This document shows positions 15,951 through 23,824 of a stretch of DNA of 64,000 nt, one piece after another; the first letter of the stretch is position 1; every line of letters starts with the position of its first letter. Made by a program: the position numbers and the translations under genes. Under the pieces are notes generated by a model. It did not search any database. It was not told the origin of the DNA and saw only the letters and a program-made list of their open reading frames with translations. Origin of the DNA: Sporosarcina sp. 6E9 (GTDB lineage Bacteria > Bacillota > Bacilli > Bacillales_A > Planococcaceae); assembly GCF_017921835.1 (NCBI RefSeq), contig NZ_JAGEMN010000001.1, positions 2,101,874-2,165,873 on the forward strand, in the 5' to 3' direction.

Positions 15951-15986
15951 AAATGCACAGTCGATTTACTCGACTGTGCATTTTTT
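15951..15986. terminator. Bidirectional terminator between the NlpC/P60 and protease genes
   Basis: Perfect stem AAATGCACAGTCG / CGACTGTGCATTT with 7-base loop and T6 tail; convergent genes on both sides share it. Confidence 0.95.
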
Positions 15987-17235
15987 ATTGTTCAATATTT
16001 TTAATGGCGTAATCTCCGTATTCGTCAATGACGACAGTGAATGTTGCCCCGTAATCGATTGTTTTGACTTCATCACTTTCCGTGTCGTGATAAGTAAATG
16101 TTGCATTCGCTTTTACGATTGCTTCATTTTCGCCGATCTCAACGCTGGTAATTTCAGATTTTACTTCTTCATAAACTTTATGTTCCCCGTACAATTCCTC
16201 TACTTGACGAACGCCTTCTTTTGCAGCTTGACTTTCTGGTAATAAGTAAGTCCAGTAGTATTCTAGCTTTTTGTCGTTAAGTGAGTACGGGATTAATTCG
16301 TAATAGCTGTTGATGAAGCTTCTGAGCAATTCATCGTCCAGATAGGCGCCTTCGATTTCAATGTCTTCTCGTTCATCAACGATTTCTTTCACATTTGCTG
16401 CCCATTGGTTCAATTGATCGATGACCGTGTAGATAGGAATCGCGTACCCAATGTTTGGATTATTTTCAAGGATTAGCGAGTTGATACCGATGATTCGGTC
16501 CGTGCTCGCATCGATTAATGGACCACCGCTGGAGCCTTGCTTGATCGTGGCATCCATTTCGTACAGGTTTTTGTAGTCATAGTCATCGAAGAAGCTTTTT
16601 CCGAAGTCTGTAATCTTCCCTTCGGTTGACGTGTTCGCGATGTTTTCAGGGCTCCCTAAAGCAAAGACTTTCGTGCCAACTGGAACTCTCGAAAGCTCCA
16701 TTTCCATCGGTTGTTTCCCTGCTAAATCGAGAACGCGTATAAGTGCAATATCTGTCTTGTCTGAAATCCCGATGACGTGCCCATTAAATTGTTGGCCGTT
16801 ACTATTCGTGACTGTTATGTAAGCCGCATCTTTGGCGACATGGGCATTCGTTACGATGTCCCCTTTTTCATTAAATAGAAATCCTGAGCCTTGCTGCAAA
16901 TCAGAGTCAATCGTGTAGACGAATGATTTCGCATTCGCGATGGTTGACGATAAATCTGTTTCAGGAGCAACCGGAACTTCTATTTTTACAATCACTTCCG
17001 TCTTTTCTTCAACTGCTGTTACTTCAACAGAACCCTCTTCGGTTTCGGTTTCTTCTTCAGGTATCAATTCTGGATCGATTTCCATACCTTCTAATGCGAT
17101 ATTCTCAAAAGAATCCGGCTTTAAGACCGGCTCGGATGCTGTTTTAATTTGCCCGAGTTGACCAAAAAGGCTAAATAAAACTGCGACTAATACTAGTAAT
17201 ATGACTCCTTTAAAGAGCGTTCTTTTATTTTTCAT
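15985..17235 (-). CDS. Membrane-anchored trypsin-like (S1C) serine protease without PDZ
   Basis: A 416-aa protease facing outside. One TM (about residues 8-27) is followed by an acidic linker (about 35-95) and a trypsin-like domain (about 100-285) with His132 (VTNAHVAK), Asp162 (DKTDIALI) and Ser236 (GSSGGPLI). HtrA proteins carry a PDZ domain next; here a different C-terminal domain of about 110 residues follows (about 305-416), probably an NTF2-like or TcaA-tail-like fold, judging only by length and pattern (YYWTYLLPES, then beta strands ending DYAIKNIEQ). It may process or guard exported proteins. The upstream RBS is weak (GAGTTGAG). Confidence 0.85.
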   Translation of the reverse strand: MKNKRTLFKGVILLVLVAVLFSLFGQLGQIKTASEPVLKPDSFENIALEGMEIDPELIPEEETETEEGSVEVTAVEEKTEVIVKIEVPVAPETDLSSTIANAKSFVYTIDSDLQQGSGFLFNEKGDIVTNAHVAKDAAYITVTNSNGQQFNGHVIGISDKTDIALIRVLDLAGKQPMEMELSRVPVGTKVFALGSPENIANTSTEGKITDFGKSFFDDYDYKNLYEMDATIKQGSSGGPLIDASTDRIIGINSLILENNPNIGYAIPIYTVIDQLNQWAANVKEIVDEREDIEIEGAYLDDELLRSFINSYYELIPYSLNDKKLEYYWTYLLPESQAAKEGVRQVEELYGEHKVYEEVKSEITSVEIGENEAIVKANATFTYHDTESDEVKTIDYGATFTVVIDEYGDYAIKNIEQ

Positions 17236-17366
17236 AATCTCAACTCAATTCTACTTGAATTCTCTAATGATACTGACGTATGAGTATCTACTTTAGTTTC
17301 AACAATATATATGAATAGTATAGCAGATTTTTTGGTGGTAATGTTTTAAACAAAAAACTATGAGTA

Positions 17367-17404
17367 GTAGACGAAAGTAGTATAGGTCAGTAGACTTTCG
17401 CTAC
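17367..17404. other. Hairpin in the divergent region before the secreted-helix genes
   Basis: GTAG-A-CGAAAGT and ACTTTCG-CTAC pair across a 15-base loop. It lies 90 bases before the first of the three secreted proteins and could be a leader hairpin or operator. There is no T tract. Confidence 0.3.
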
Positions 17405-17492
17405 TTCTTAAGCCCACTTTGGAGTGACGAAATATAGCTATCTATCTTTTATACTTAAATTAGTATATATAGCGTATAAGATTTCGATTGGA

Positions 17493-17924
17493 GTGGTTTT
17501 CATAAAAAAAAGGCTCAGTACCTCACTACTCATCACTGTCACATTATGTTTAGGATTTCTTTACGCAAACGTCCAAGCAGCCTCCACGCTTTCAAATTGG
17601 TATACCGACAATTTTCAAAAGGAGGAGGAAGAAATAAGTTCAACTGTAGAGACTGGGATTTGGACAAGCTTCAAGCAGTTAGGGGCGTTCATGGGAGAAG
17701 CAAAAAAAGATGCTTCTATTGAAATTGAGGAATCTCGTAAAAAAAAGCTAGACGAATCAAAAGCCAATATTGAGGCATTAGTGACTGGCTTGAAAGAGCA
17801 AATCGATCAAACCGTGACTGACTTAGAAAAAGAAAGTCTTGATGGGATTGTTAACAGCCGGAATATTGAAGATGAAATTGAACAGGATGTTACAACTATT
17901 TTGGCAGAAATTCTGGGTGAATAA
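17493..17924 (+). CDS. Small secreted coiled-coil protein, paralogue 1
   Basis: About 143 aa. Signal peptide KKRLSTSLLITVTLCLGF... ends near VQAAS; the mature chain begins LSNWYTDNF and then is almost wholly charged helix (EEEEISSTVE, EIEESRKKKLDESK) ending in an acidic tail. I do not recognise a family. It shares the [N/D]W[Y/F] motif just after the signal peptide, helical composition and position with the next two genes, so they are likely diverged duplicates. The start is unusual: TTGGAG overlaps the GTG at 17493, while the best-spaced codon is ATA at 17502, which would give the textbook signal start of Met-Lys-Lys-Arg-Leu. No enzymatic residues are visible. Confidence 0.65.
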   Translation: MVFIKKRLSTSLLITVTLCLGFLYANVQAASTLSNWYTDNFQKEEEEISSTVETGIWTSFKQLGAFMGEAKKDASIEIEESRKKKLDESKANIEALVTGLKEQIDQTVTDLEKESLDGIVNSRNIEDEIEQDVTTILAEILGE

Positions 17925-17951
17925 AATAAAGCACAAAAAGGGGAAATTATT

Positions 17952-18722
17952 ATGTTGAAAACTATAAAAGGTAAAGTAGTCGCAGGCGTAGCAGCAGTTT
18001 TATTACTAGCTGGAGGAACGGCATTCGGTGCTTCAAATGCAGGAGAAAAGCTACAAGATTGGTATAACAAACTTTTTAATCAGCATGCTCAAATGGTTGA
18101 AACTGGGGTTAATGATCATGTAGATGGGTTAATGCCTAAGTTAAGAAATGAATACCAAGGGATTAAAGATACTGCTGCAACAGATATTAATAAGTTTGGA
18201 AAAGATGCCACTGGCACTACAAGCAAATCAATTAATAACCAAGCCGGAGAACACATCGGTGCAATTAAAGAAAAACATGAAGAAATTAATAAATATATGG
18301 ATGAGCAATTTAGTGAAATTGTTAAGAATGCAAAAAAAGGAATTAATGAAGCTGGTGAGGCAGCTCTCACGTACGCTAAGGATGATCTAGGTACACACAC
18401 AGATTCTGCAGGTAAAGAAGCGCTTGAAAATTTAAACGCGGAATTAAATGATACGACTAAGCAAGCCCTTTCTGATATTGAAGAGGCAATAACAGTTGCA
18501 AAATCGGAGATTATAAATCAAATTGGCCAAAAAGTAGTTACGACCAGAGCCGAGATTATTGGATTGATCAATGCTAAAGTCGGAGAGCTACGTGGGATTA
18601 TTAATACTGAAACAAAAAAAATGGTTGATGAACAGAAAGATTCTATTAAAACGGCCGCAGCGGCGCAGCTGACTAAAGCCCAGTCGGATATGAATGATTT
18701 AATCAATGGAATCAATAAGTAA
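17952..18722 (+). CDS. Secreted coiled-coil protein, paralogue 2
   Basis: A 256-aa protein. Signal peptide residues 1-27 (VVAGVAAVLLLAGGTAFGAS); the mature protein begins NAGEKLQDWYNKLFNQHAQM and continues as long amphipathic helices with few prolines, rich in Lys, Glu, Ala and Asn. The pattern recalls apolipoprotein-like or phasin-like helical bundles, but no specific family is claimed. It contains no cysteine. It sits 27 bases after paralogue 1 with a GGGGAAAT ribosome site, and a strong hairpin follows. Likely forms extended or oligomeric helices at the cell surface or in the matrix; inference only. Confidence 0.75.
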   Translation: MLKTIKGKVVAGVAAVLLLAGGTAFGASNAGEKLQDWYNKLFNQHAQMVETGVNDHVDGLMPKLRNEYQGIKDTAATDINKFGKDATGTTSKSINNQAGEHIGAIKEKHEEINKYMDEQFSEIVKNAKKGINEAGEAALTYAKDDLGTHTDSAGKEALENLNAELNDTTKQALSDIEEAITVAKSEIINQIGQKVVTTRAEIIGLINAKVGELRGIINTETKKMVDEQKDSIKTAAAAQLTKAQSDMNDLINGINK

Positions 18723-18730
18723 CATACACA

Positions 18731-18766
18731 ATAAGGACCTCATTTTCCAGAGGTCCTTATTCTTTT
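18731..18766 (+). terminator. Terminator after paralogue 2
   Basis: Perfect 10-bp stem ATAAGGACCT / AGGTCCTTAT, 10-base loop, then TCTTTT. Paralogue 3 starts 17 bases later, so it is either read through or has no promoter of its own visible. Confidence 0.85.
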
Positions 18767-18782
18767 AAATGGAGGATTAGTT

Positions 18783-19262
18783 ATGATAGATAAACTAACG
18801 ATACTTAAAAGAATATTGATGGTATTCGGAGCATTATTTTTAAGCGTTAGCATTGGCAGCGGCGTAAAATCCGCTTTTGCAGGTCAAGATATTAATAGTT
18901 TATTAACTAATTGGTTCAATGCTAAAAAGACCGAATCGATTAATCAAATTGACGAGGCTATCACGATTGAAAAAGATTTACTGATGGTGGAGTTGAAAAA
19001 AGGATTGCAGGAAGAAATACAACTCACTGAAGCTGAACTGGCTAAGTTTACACAGGATGAAATTGCGCTTCGTATTGGCGAGCTACGAAGTTATGCAGAT
19101 GAGCTGCTTATGAATATGGAAACTGATAATAGCGATGAACAAGCTAAGACTTCCGCAGCTTTGAATGCGATTTATGAACAAGCGCTTGAACAAATGAATG
19201 AGCTTGCGACAACCACAAGTGCTGAACCGGATGATACGGCTGAGGTTGAAGATGAAGAGTAG
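18783..19262 (+). CDS. Small secreted coiled-coil protein, paralogue 3
   Basis: A 159-aa protein. Signal peptide about residues 1-33 (ILMVFGALFLSVSIGSGVKS, cleaved near AFA-GQ); the mature chain begins INSLLTNWFNAKK, matching the NWY motif of its two neighbours, then charged helix throughout and an acidic end (EPDDTAEVEDEE). No known family recognised. ATG 18783 follows TGGAGGATTAGTT. It is just beyond the terminator of paralogue 2, so its expression may depend on readthrough. TagA-like wall polymer gene follows on the same strand. Confidence 0.75.
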   Translation: MIDKLTILKRILMVFGALFLSVSIGSGVKSAFAGQDINSLLTNWFNAKKTESINQIDEAITIEKDLLMVELKKGLQEEIQLTEAELAKFTQDEIALRIGELRSYADELLMNMETDNSDEQAKTSAALNAIYEQALEQMNELATTTSAEPDDTAEVEDEE

Positions 19263-19280
19263 GATTGAAAATACGTAAGA

Positions 19281-19317
19281 CGTACTCACAAAGCAATTTT
19301 GAGTACGCCTTTTTTTA
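19281..19317 (+). terminator. Terminator after paralogue 3
   Basis: CGTACTCA / TGAGTACG stem, 11-base loop, followed by CCTTTTTTT. Confidence 0.85.
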
Positions 19318-19452
19318 TTTCGTCATTAACACATTCCCCTACTCACCTTAATATTCTCTTGCCTTTTTAACTAGATAGGGTCGATTTGAGAGGCATATAT
19401 ATGTTATAACTATAGGGAGCTTAATACTTCCCTTTAAAAGGAGATCTTTACA

Positions 19453-20178
19453 ATGGATGAAATAGAGATATTGGATATTCCAATTTCAAATATAAATAAA
19501 GCAGAATTACTAAAAGATATAGACGATCACTTTCAAACGCCTGGTGGGAATTTGTTTTTTGTTACGGCAAATCCTGAAATCATTATGCTGACAAAAAGTT
19601 CAAATTCTTATAAAGAAGCGATTACGTCTGCAGATTATGTTCTTGCCGACGGGATTGGTGTCTTGATAGCGTCGAAAATACTTGGCGCTCCCCTTCGTGA
19701 AAAATTGCCTGGTTATGAGTTAATGCATGACTTTCTAGCATATGCGAATCGGCACGGGAAAACCGTCTATTTTTTCGGGGCGAAACCTGGCGTGGCCGAA
19801 CAAGCTGCGAAGAATGCAAAGGTTGAATATCGCGGATTGAAAGTGGCGGGTTTCATGGACGGTTATACAAATAAAGGGCCGTTGGTTGCAAATGAAATTG
19901 CTGTAACTGAACCAGATTTCGTTTTCGTTGCGATGGGTGCTCCGCTCCAAGAACGTTGGATTGCGAAGTATAAGGATCTATTTCCAACGTCGGTATTGGT
20001 CGGGGTAGGTGGAAGCTTTGACGTGCTCTCTGGGAACGTGAAGAGAGCGCCGAAGTTCTGGACAAACAATAACTTGGAATGGTTTTACCGGTTGATCACG
20101 CAGCCTACTAGAGCAAAGCGGATGCTGAAGATTCCACAGTTTTTGATGCATGTTGTGAAAGAACGGTTTTCTAGGTGA
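19453..20178 (+). CDS. tagA: WecG/TagA/CpsF-family glycosyltransferase
   Basis: A 241-aa GT26 enzyme, probably the ManNAc transferase that adds the second sugar to undecaprenyl-PP-GlcNAc at the start of wall teichoic acid synthesis, on the inner membrane face. Conserved blocks: FFVTANPEIIMLTK, SADYVLADGIGVL (with the family's catalytic Asp), YFFGAKPGVAEQAA, DFVFVAMGAPLQERW and GVGGSFDVLSGNVKRAP, then the basic C-terminal segment LEWFYRLITQPTRAKRM that holds the membrane. Length is typical. RBS is AAAAGGAGAT. The TarB/TarF-like genes are 2.2 kb downstream on the other strand, so the pathway is split into separate units. Confidence 0.92.
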   Translation: MDEIEILDIPISNINKAELLKDIDDHFQTPGGNLFFVTANPEIIMLTKSSNSYKEAITSADYVLADGIGVLIASKILGAPLREKLPGYELMHDFLAYANRHGKTVYFFGAKPGVAEQAAKNAKVEYRGLKVAGFMDGYTNKGPLVANEIAVTEPDFVFVAMGAPLQERWIAKYKDLFPTSVLVGVGGSFDVLSGNVKRAPKFWTNNNLEWFYRLITQPTRAKRMLKIPQFLMHVVKERFSR

Positions 20179-20229
20179 ATTAGAACCATTCAGTTTAGTG
20201 AAAGAAAATGCAAATTTATGTATAACACA

Positions 20230-20264
20230 GACCGCTAATCCGCGAATGGATTAGCGGTCCTTAA
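20230..20264 (+). terminator. Terminator-like hairpin after tagA
   Basis: 12-bp stem GACCGCTAATCC / GGATTAGCGGTC with a short loop, followed by CTTAATTT. The T tract is weak. Confidence 0.65.
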
Positions 20265-20325
20265 TTTGCTTATGCATCAACATTCACAAACTAGAAAAAG
20301 AATTTTGAATAGTTCAATTTACCGA

Positions 20326-20354
20326 TTGACACGGCCCTTTTAAAGGAATATAGT
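20326..20354 (+). promoter_or_regulatory. Promoter of the secreted PPC/Ig protein
   Basis: TTGACA (20326-20331), 17-base spacer, TATAGT (20349-20354), 42 bases before the TTG start. Near-consensus sigma-A. Confidence 0.8.
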
Positions 20355-20395
20355 ACCACTTAACACCCCAATATAGCGTGAGAGGAAGGTTTTAT

Positions 20396-21736
20396 TTGAA
20401 AAAGAAAATTACTAGTGTCCTTGCTTCTGTCCTATTAATAACCACTGCATTCTCAGGAAGCGTTTTTGCCGATTCCAATGATACCTTGAAGAATCAAATC
20501 GAATTACCAGGCACGGCAGAACCAAGTAAGGAATTCCGCAACTTCAACACTGATAATTTTAAATTGCCTCAAATCCTCAATAAAAACGGAGTAAGCAGCT
20601 TCTCTAACAGCCTCGATGCAGATAGTGATATTCTATATGAAGCAGAGCCGAATGATTATCCAGAATTAGCGGATAACCTACCAATGGGTAAAGGCATGGT
20701 GGGCGCTTTTCAATGGGAAGAAGATATTGACTTTTATAAGGTGAAAGTAACAACCACTGATTATATGCTTGTGTTAGGCACCGCTTTTGACGATTATCCG
20801 TATATGGAACTTGCTTATGGCGTATTTGATTCCGACTTAAACTTTATTGATCCGGAACTATATGAATATGACGATGAGGACGGCATCTACCATCTGCTTG
20901 TACCTGTAAAGCCTGGTGATTACTATATCCTTGCAATGGATTATTATGAGTTTGGAAGCAATGAGCTTTATATGCTTATGGCACAGATGCTTGATACCAA
21001 AGCCCCTTCCGCGCCTACAGTTAATGCAATCGATGATAATGATACTTCCATCTCCGGAAAAGCGGAGAAAAATTCAACTGTCACCATCAAAAACGGAAGC
21101 ACTGTATTGGGCAAGCCGAAAGCCGATCGTAGCGGCAACTTCAAGTTGACCGTCAAAAAAATTAAAGCTGGTTCCAAAATCACTGCAACGGCAACGGATG
21201 CAGCCGGCAATGTAAGCAAATCTACGACTATCACAGTTAAGGATAAGACGGCGCCAAGCGCTCCTAAAGTGAAAGCTGTCGATGACAATGATAAAACAGT
21301 ATCTGGTACGGCCGAAGCGAATTCCACTGTTACTGTAAAGAACGGTAAAAAAATACTGGGTTCGCCTAAAGTTGATAAATCAGGCAAATTTAAGCTGACC
21401 ATCAAATCTGTGAAAGCTGGAACGAAATTGACCTTCACTGCCAAAGATGCTGCAGGCAATGTAAGTAAAGTAAAAACTGTTACTGTTGTTGATAAGACTG
21501 CACCGAGCATCACTGTGAAAAACATCTACTCCACTACCAAAACAGCTACAGGTAAAACAGAAGCAGGCGCGAAAGTTTCTTTCAAGGTCGGTAAAACAAC
21601 CATTGGTTCCGGAACAGCAAACGCTAAAGGTGATTTTAAAATCGCCATCAAACGCCAAAAGAAAAACACAACAATCACTGTAACTGTTTCCGATAAAGCC
21701 AAGAATTCGAGAAAAGTTACTACAAAAGTAAAGTAA
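20396..21736 (+). CDS. Secreted protein with PPC-like domain and three Ig-like (Big_6) domains
   Basis: About 446 aa. I chose TTG 20396 (LKKKITSVLASVLLI, a classical signal peptide) because GAGAGGAAGG lies 8 bases before it; the upstream in-frame GTG (20378) would absorb that site. After the signal (about residues 1-27) comes a pre-peptidase C-terminal (PPC)-like beta domain (about 72-195; EAEPNDYPELADNLP, DIDFYKVKV). Three Ig-like units follow (about 200-446), each starting like APSAPKVKAVDDND and closing GNVSK..TVTVKDK. Such domains bind wall or substrate. There is no catalytic domain and no LPXTG, so it is probably a released or loosely attached structural or adhesive protein. The Ig units resemble those of the 969-aa protease. 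Confidence 0.85.
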   Translation: MKKKITSVLASVLLITTAFSGSVFADSNDTLKNQIELPGTAEPSKEFRNFNTDNFKLPQILNKNGVSSFSNSLDADSDILYEAEPNDYPELADNLPMGKGMVGAFQWEEDIDFYKVKVTTTDYMLVLGTAFDDYPYMELAYGVFDSDLNFIDPELYEYDDEDGIYHLLVPVKPGDYYILAMDYYEFGSNELYMLMAQMLDTKAPSAPTVNAIDDNDTSISGKAEKNSTVTIKNGSTVLGKPKADRSGNFKLTVKKIKAGSKITATATDAAGNVSKSTTITVKDKTAPSAPKVKAVDDNDKTVSGTAEANSTVTVKNGKKILGSPKVDKSGKFKLTIKSVKAGTKLTFTAKDAAGNVSKVKTVTVVDKTAPSITVKNIYSTTKTATGKTEAGAKVSFKVGKTTIGSGTANAKGDFKIAIKRQKKNTTITVTVSDKAKNSRKVTTKVK

Positions 21737-21757
21737 TCTAATTGATTATATTATAAA

Positions 21758-21803
21758 AAACAGCCCGCTAATTCATTCGCATATGAATTAGCGGGCTGTT
21801 TAA
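21758..21803. terminator. Bidirectional terminator
   Basis: 17-bp perfect stem ACAGCCCGCTAATTCAT / ATGAATTAGCGGGCTGT with A6 before and TTTAATT after; shared by convergent genes and slightly overlapping the stop of the following one. Confidence 0.9.
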
Positions 21804-22327
21804 TTATTTAATTGTATCCAAAAGCCGGCAATATTGATTACCTTTATTGTTTTATTGTCCAATACGAGTTCATTGCGTGCATAAATGAAGTACCAGTCAG
21901 AAGATAAACCTTGAATTGCATATTTGGTCGTTTGCATTTGACGCATGTCCTCATCTTCAACTTCAACAACCTCCACACAATCCAAAGCTGAACAATAAAT
22001 TCCATGTTTGTCTATTAAGTACTGCTCAAATTCCGCCGACGGATGTGTAGGAACACGGAATACTGCAAAAACAAAAACCGCAAACACCAACAAAATGACT
22101 TTGTTTTTGATTGGTGACTTCGCATGCAAAAGTAATCCGATTGCACAAATAAGCGTAATCCATAGAATTTCAATTTCAATTTTGAAGATAAAGACAAAGG
22201 CAAAGGAAGTGATCATAATGAAATATAAATAACGTTCCAGAATATCCTCACTTTTTGCTTTTTTAACCAGTATATATATCAAAGATATCAATATGTACAT
22301 AAAAAATGCGAGATCAATAATGACCAT
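21800..22327 (-). CDS. Unknown membrane protein, 175 aa
   Basis: Three to four hydrophobic helices in the first 90 residues (about 3-20, 33-47, 50-66 and 75-90), then an 85-residue soluble tail containing two cysteines (YCSALDCVEV) and ending WIQLNN. The tail has a beta-rich look (KYAIQGLSSDWYFIYARNE). I do not recognise a family. It stands 81 bases after the SDR gene, beyond a terminator, and reads into the shared terminator at its own end. Its ribosome site (CGGTGAAAA) is poor, so the start is uncertain. Confidence 0.6.
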   Translation of the reverse strand: MVIIDLAFFMYILISLIYILVKKAKSEDILERYLYFIMITSFAFVFIFKIEIEILWITLICAIGLLLHAKSPIKNKVILLVFAVFVFAVFRVPTHPSAEFEQYLIDKHGIYCSALDCVEVVEVEDEDMRQMQTTKYAIQGLSSDWYFIYARNELVLDNKTIKVINIAGFWIQLNN

Positions 22328-22343
22328 TTTTCACCGTTCTTTC

Positions 22344-22381
22344 GATAATAAAATCAGCACTGCGGTAGGCAATGCTGATTT
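22344..22381 (-). terminator. Terminator of the teichoic acid operon
   Basis: Minus-strand stem AAATCAGCA..GC / GC..TGCTGATTT followed by TATTAT; located 28 bases after the SDR stop. Confidence 0.75.
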
Positions 22382-22408
22382 CTTCATTCATTTAGTATGC
22401 GTGCTTGA

Positions 22409-23113
22409 CTATTTCACTTGTTTCCGCACAACCATATTTTGCCCGTCTAAACAGTGTTCTGTCATTCGCATGAGATTGCCGATTACTTTGGCAACATGTG
22501 CAGGTTGCATGATTGTAGTCGGATCTTCTTCGGGTGCTAGCTTTTTTCGCAAATCGGTTGCCGCACGCCCTGGTGATATACAATACACGAGGATATTATA
22601 CTCCGATAGCTCCTGAGCGAGTGTTTCTGATATGCTGATGACTGCTGATTTGGAAGACGCATAAGAAAGCCATCCAGGCCTCGGTGTCATGCCTGCTGTT
22701 GACGCGACGTTCAGGATTTTTGATTGTCCGTTTTGTTTCATATATTTTACGCATTCTTTCGTCATTTCGACAAGGGAAAAAACGTTTATTTTATAGGTTC
22801 TTTCCATGCTTGCTAGCGTAGTATCTAGAAGGGATTTGGGATCCGTATACCCTGCTATGTTGAGCAGCCAATCGATTGACCCGAATTCTTGGTATATTTC
22901 TTTCACCATCGTTGGAATTCCTTCTTGCGATGAAAAGTCATAGACAATTGCACGTGCGCGTACCCGTGGATTTAATAAGCCGATTGTTTCTGAAAGTTTT
23001 ACTTCATCACGCGCGATTAATACGATATTATCTACCTCTGGATTGTTACTCATCTCAATCGCTGCGGCTCGACCAATTCCACGACTCGCCCCCGTTACGA
23101 TAGCTGTTGTCAA
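22409..23113 (-). CDS. SDR-family reductase of the teichoic acid operon (Bcs1-like C-terminal half)
   Basis: A 234-aa short-chain dehydrogenase. The NAD(P)-binding TGASRGIGRAAA is near residue 7, NIAG at about 87, catalytic Ser (NVASTAG) and YASSK near 150-160. It overlaps the cytidylyltransferase gene by four bases (ATGA), so they are co-translated. In Haemophilus Bcs1 the same two activities are fused, making CDP-ribitol from ribulose-5-phosphate. By that analogy this protein reduces ribulose-5-P to ribitol-5-P (TarJ role, but of a different fold from the zinc alcohol dehydrogenase TarJ of Bacillus and Staphylococcus). The substrate is inferred from context. Confidence 0.8.
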   Translation of the reverse strand: MTTAIVTGASRGIGRAAAIEMSNNPEVDNIVLIARDEVKLSETIGLLNPRVRARAIVYDFSSQEGIPTMVKEIYQEFGSIDWLLNIAGYTDPKSLLDTTLASMERTYKINVFSLVEMTKECVKYMKQNGQSKILNVASTAGMTPRPGWLSYASSKSAVISISETLAQELSEYNILVYCISPGRAATDLRKKLAPEEDPTTIMQPAHVAKVIGNLMRMTEHCLDGQNMVVRKQVK

Positions 23114-23799
23114 TTCGTCTCACTCCCCAATACGTATTCACGGTAAATGGTTTCCCCAATCACTAAGTCCATTGGGTACGTTAGCTTTAAGTTATGAACT
23201 GTGCCTTCTAATATCTTCACGGCATCATTTGGATTGTATTCGAAAAATAGACTGGCATCTTCGGTAAAACTTTTGTTTTGGACATGTGCTTGCTCAAAAG
23301 CATCCAGCAATTTATCTCGATTAAATTTTTGCGGCAGTTGAACATTTACGAGTTGCTCGCGATCTAATGTTTCGTCGATTTGTCCATTGCCTTTTAATAC
23401 AGTAAATGGAATTTCAATGCCGTAAATGGCATTTTCATTTTCATCAGCCGCCAATCGCTCGAATTCTTTAATTTTCACGAAAGGCCGCGCTGCTTCATGA
23501 ATCATGACACTCGCATTCTCACAAACTTGTATGCCATTCCAAGTCGATTCTTGACGTGTTTTGCCCCCTTTGACAAGTTTATAATTCAACTGCGGGCAAT
23601 GGTTTTTGATCAATTGCGCGATGTGTTCCATGTATTCTTCCGTGCAGCAAATCACCACTTCATTAATTTCTTTCACTTGGGCAACTCTTTCCAATGTGTG
23701 AATGATAATCGGTTTACCGCCTAGGCTTAAATATTGTTTCGGAACACTATTTTCCATTCTTGAACCTGATCCACTGGATAACAGAACTAATGAAATCAT
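23110..23799 (-). CDS. IspD/TarI-family cytidylyltransferase
   Basis: A 229-aa nucleotidyltransferase making a CDP-activated sugar alcohol. The CTP-binding loop is atypical: LLSSGSGSRMENSVPKQYL in place of AAGxGxRM. Other family blocks are GGKTRQESTWNGI, MIHEAARPF and LPQKFNRDKLLDAFEQA. IspD proper works in isoprenoid synthesis, but its gene usually sits with ispF; here it is between a TagF/TarL-like polymerase and an SDR, so ribitol-5-phosphate (TarI role) is more likely. It ends by overlapping the SDR gene. The start ATG 23799 has GAAGGGGTGG upstream. Confidence 0.85.
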   Translation of the reverse strand: MISLVLLSSGSGSRMENSVPKQYLSLGGKPIIIHTLERVAQVKEINEVVICCTEEYMEHIAQLIKNHCPQLNYKLVKGGKTRQESTWNGIQVCENASVMIHEAARPFVKIKEFERLAADENENAIYGIEIPFTVLKGNGQIDETLDREQLVNVQLPQKFNRDKLLDAFEQAHVQNKSFTEDASLFFEYNPNDAVKILEGTVHNLKLTYPMDLVIGETIYREYVLGSETN

Positions 23800-23824
23800 A
23801 TATGTCCACCCCTTCTCATTTTCC

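Noticed and set aside
20968..21525. 185-codon antisense ORF within the PPC/Ig gene
   Set aside because: Shadow of the Lys/Thr/Val-rich Ig repeats; the sense frame has signal peptide, promoter and domains.
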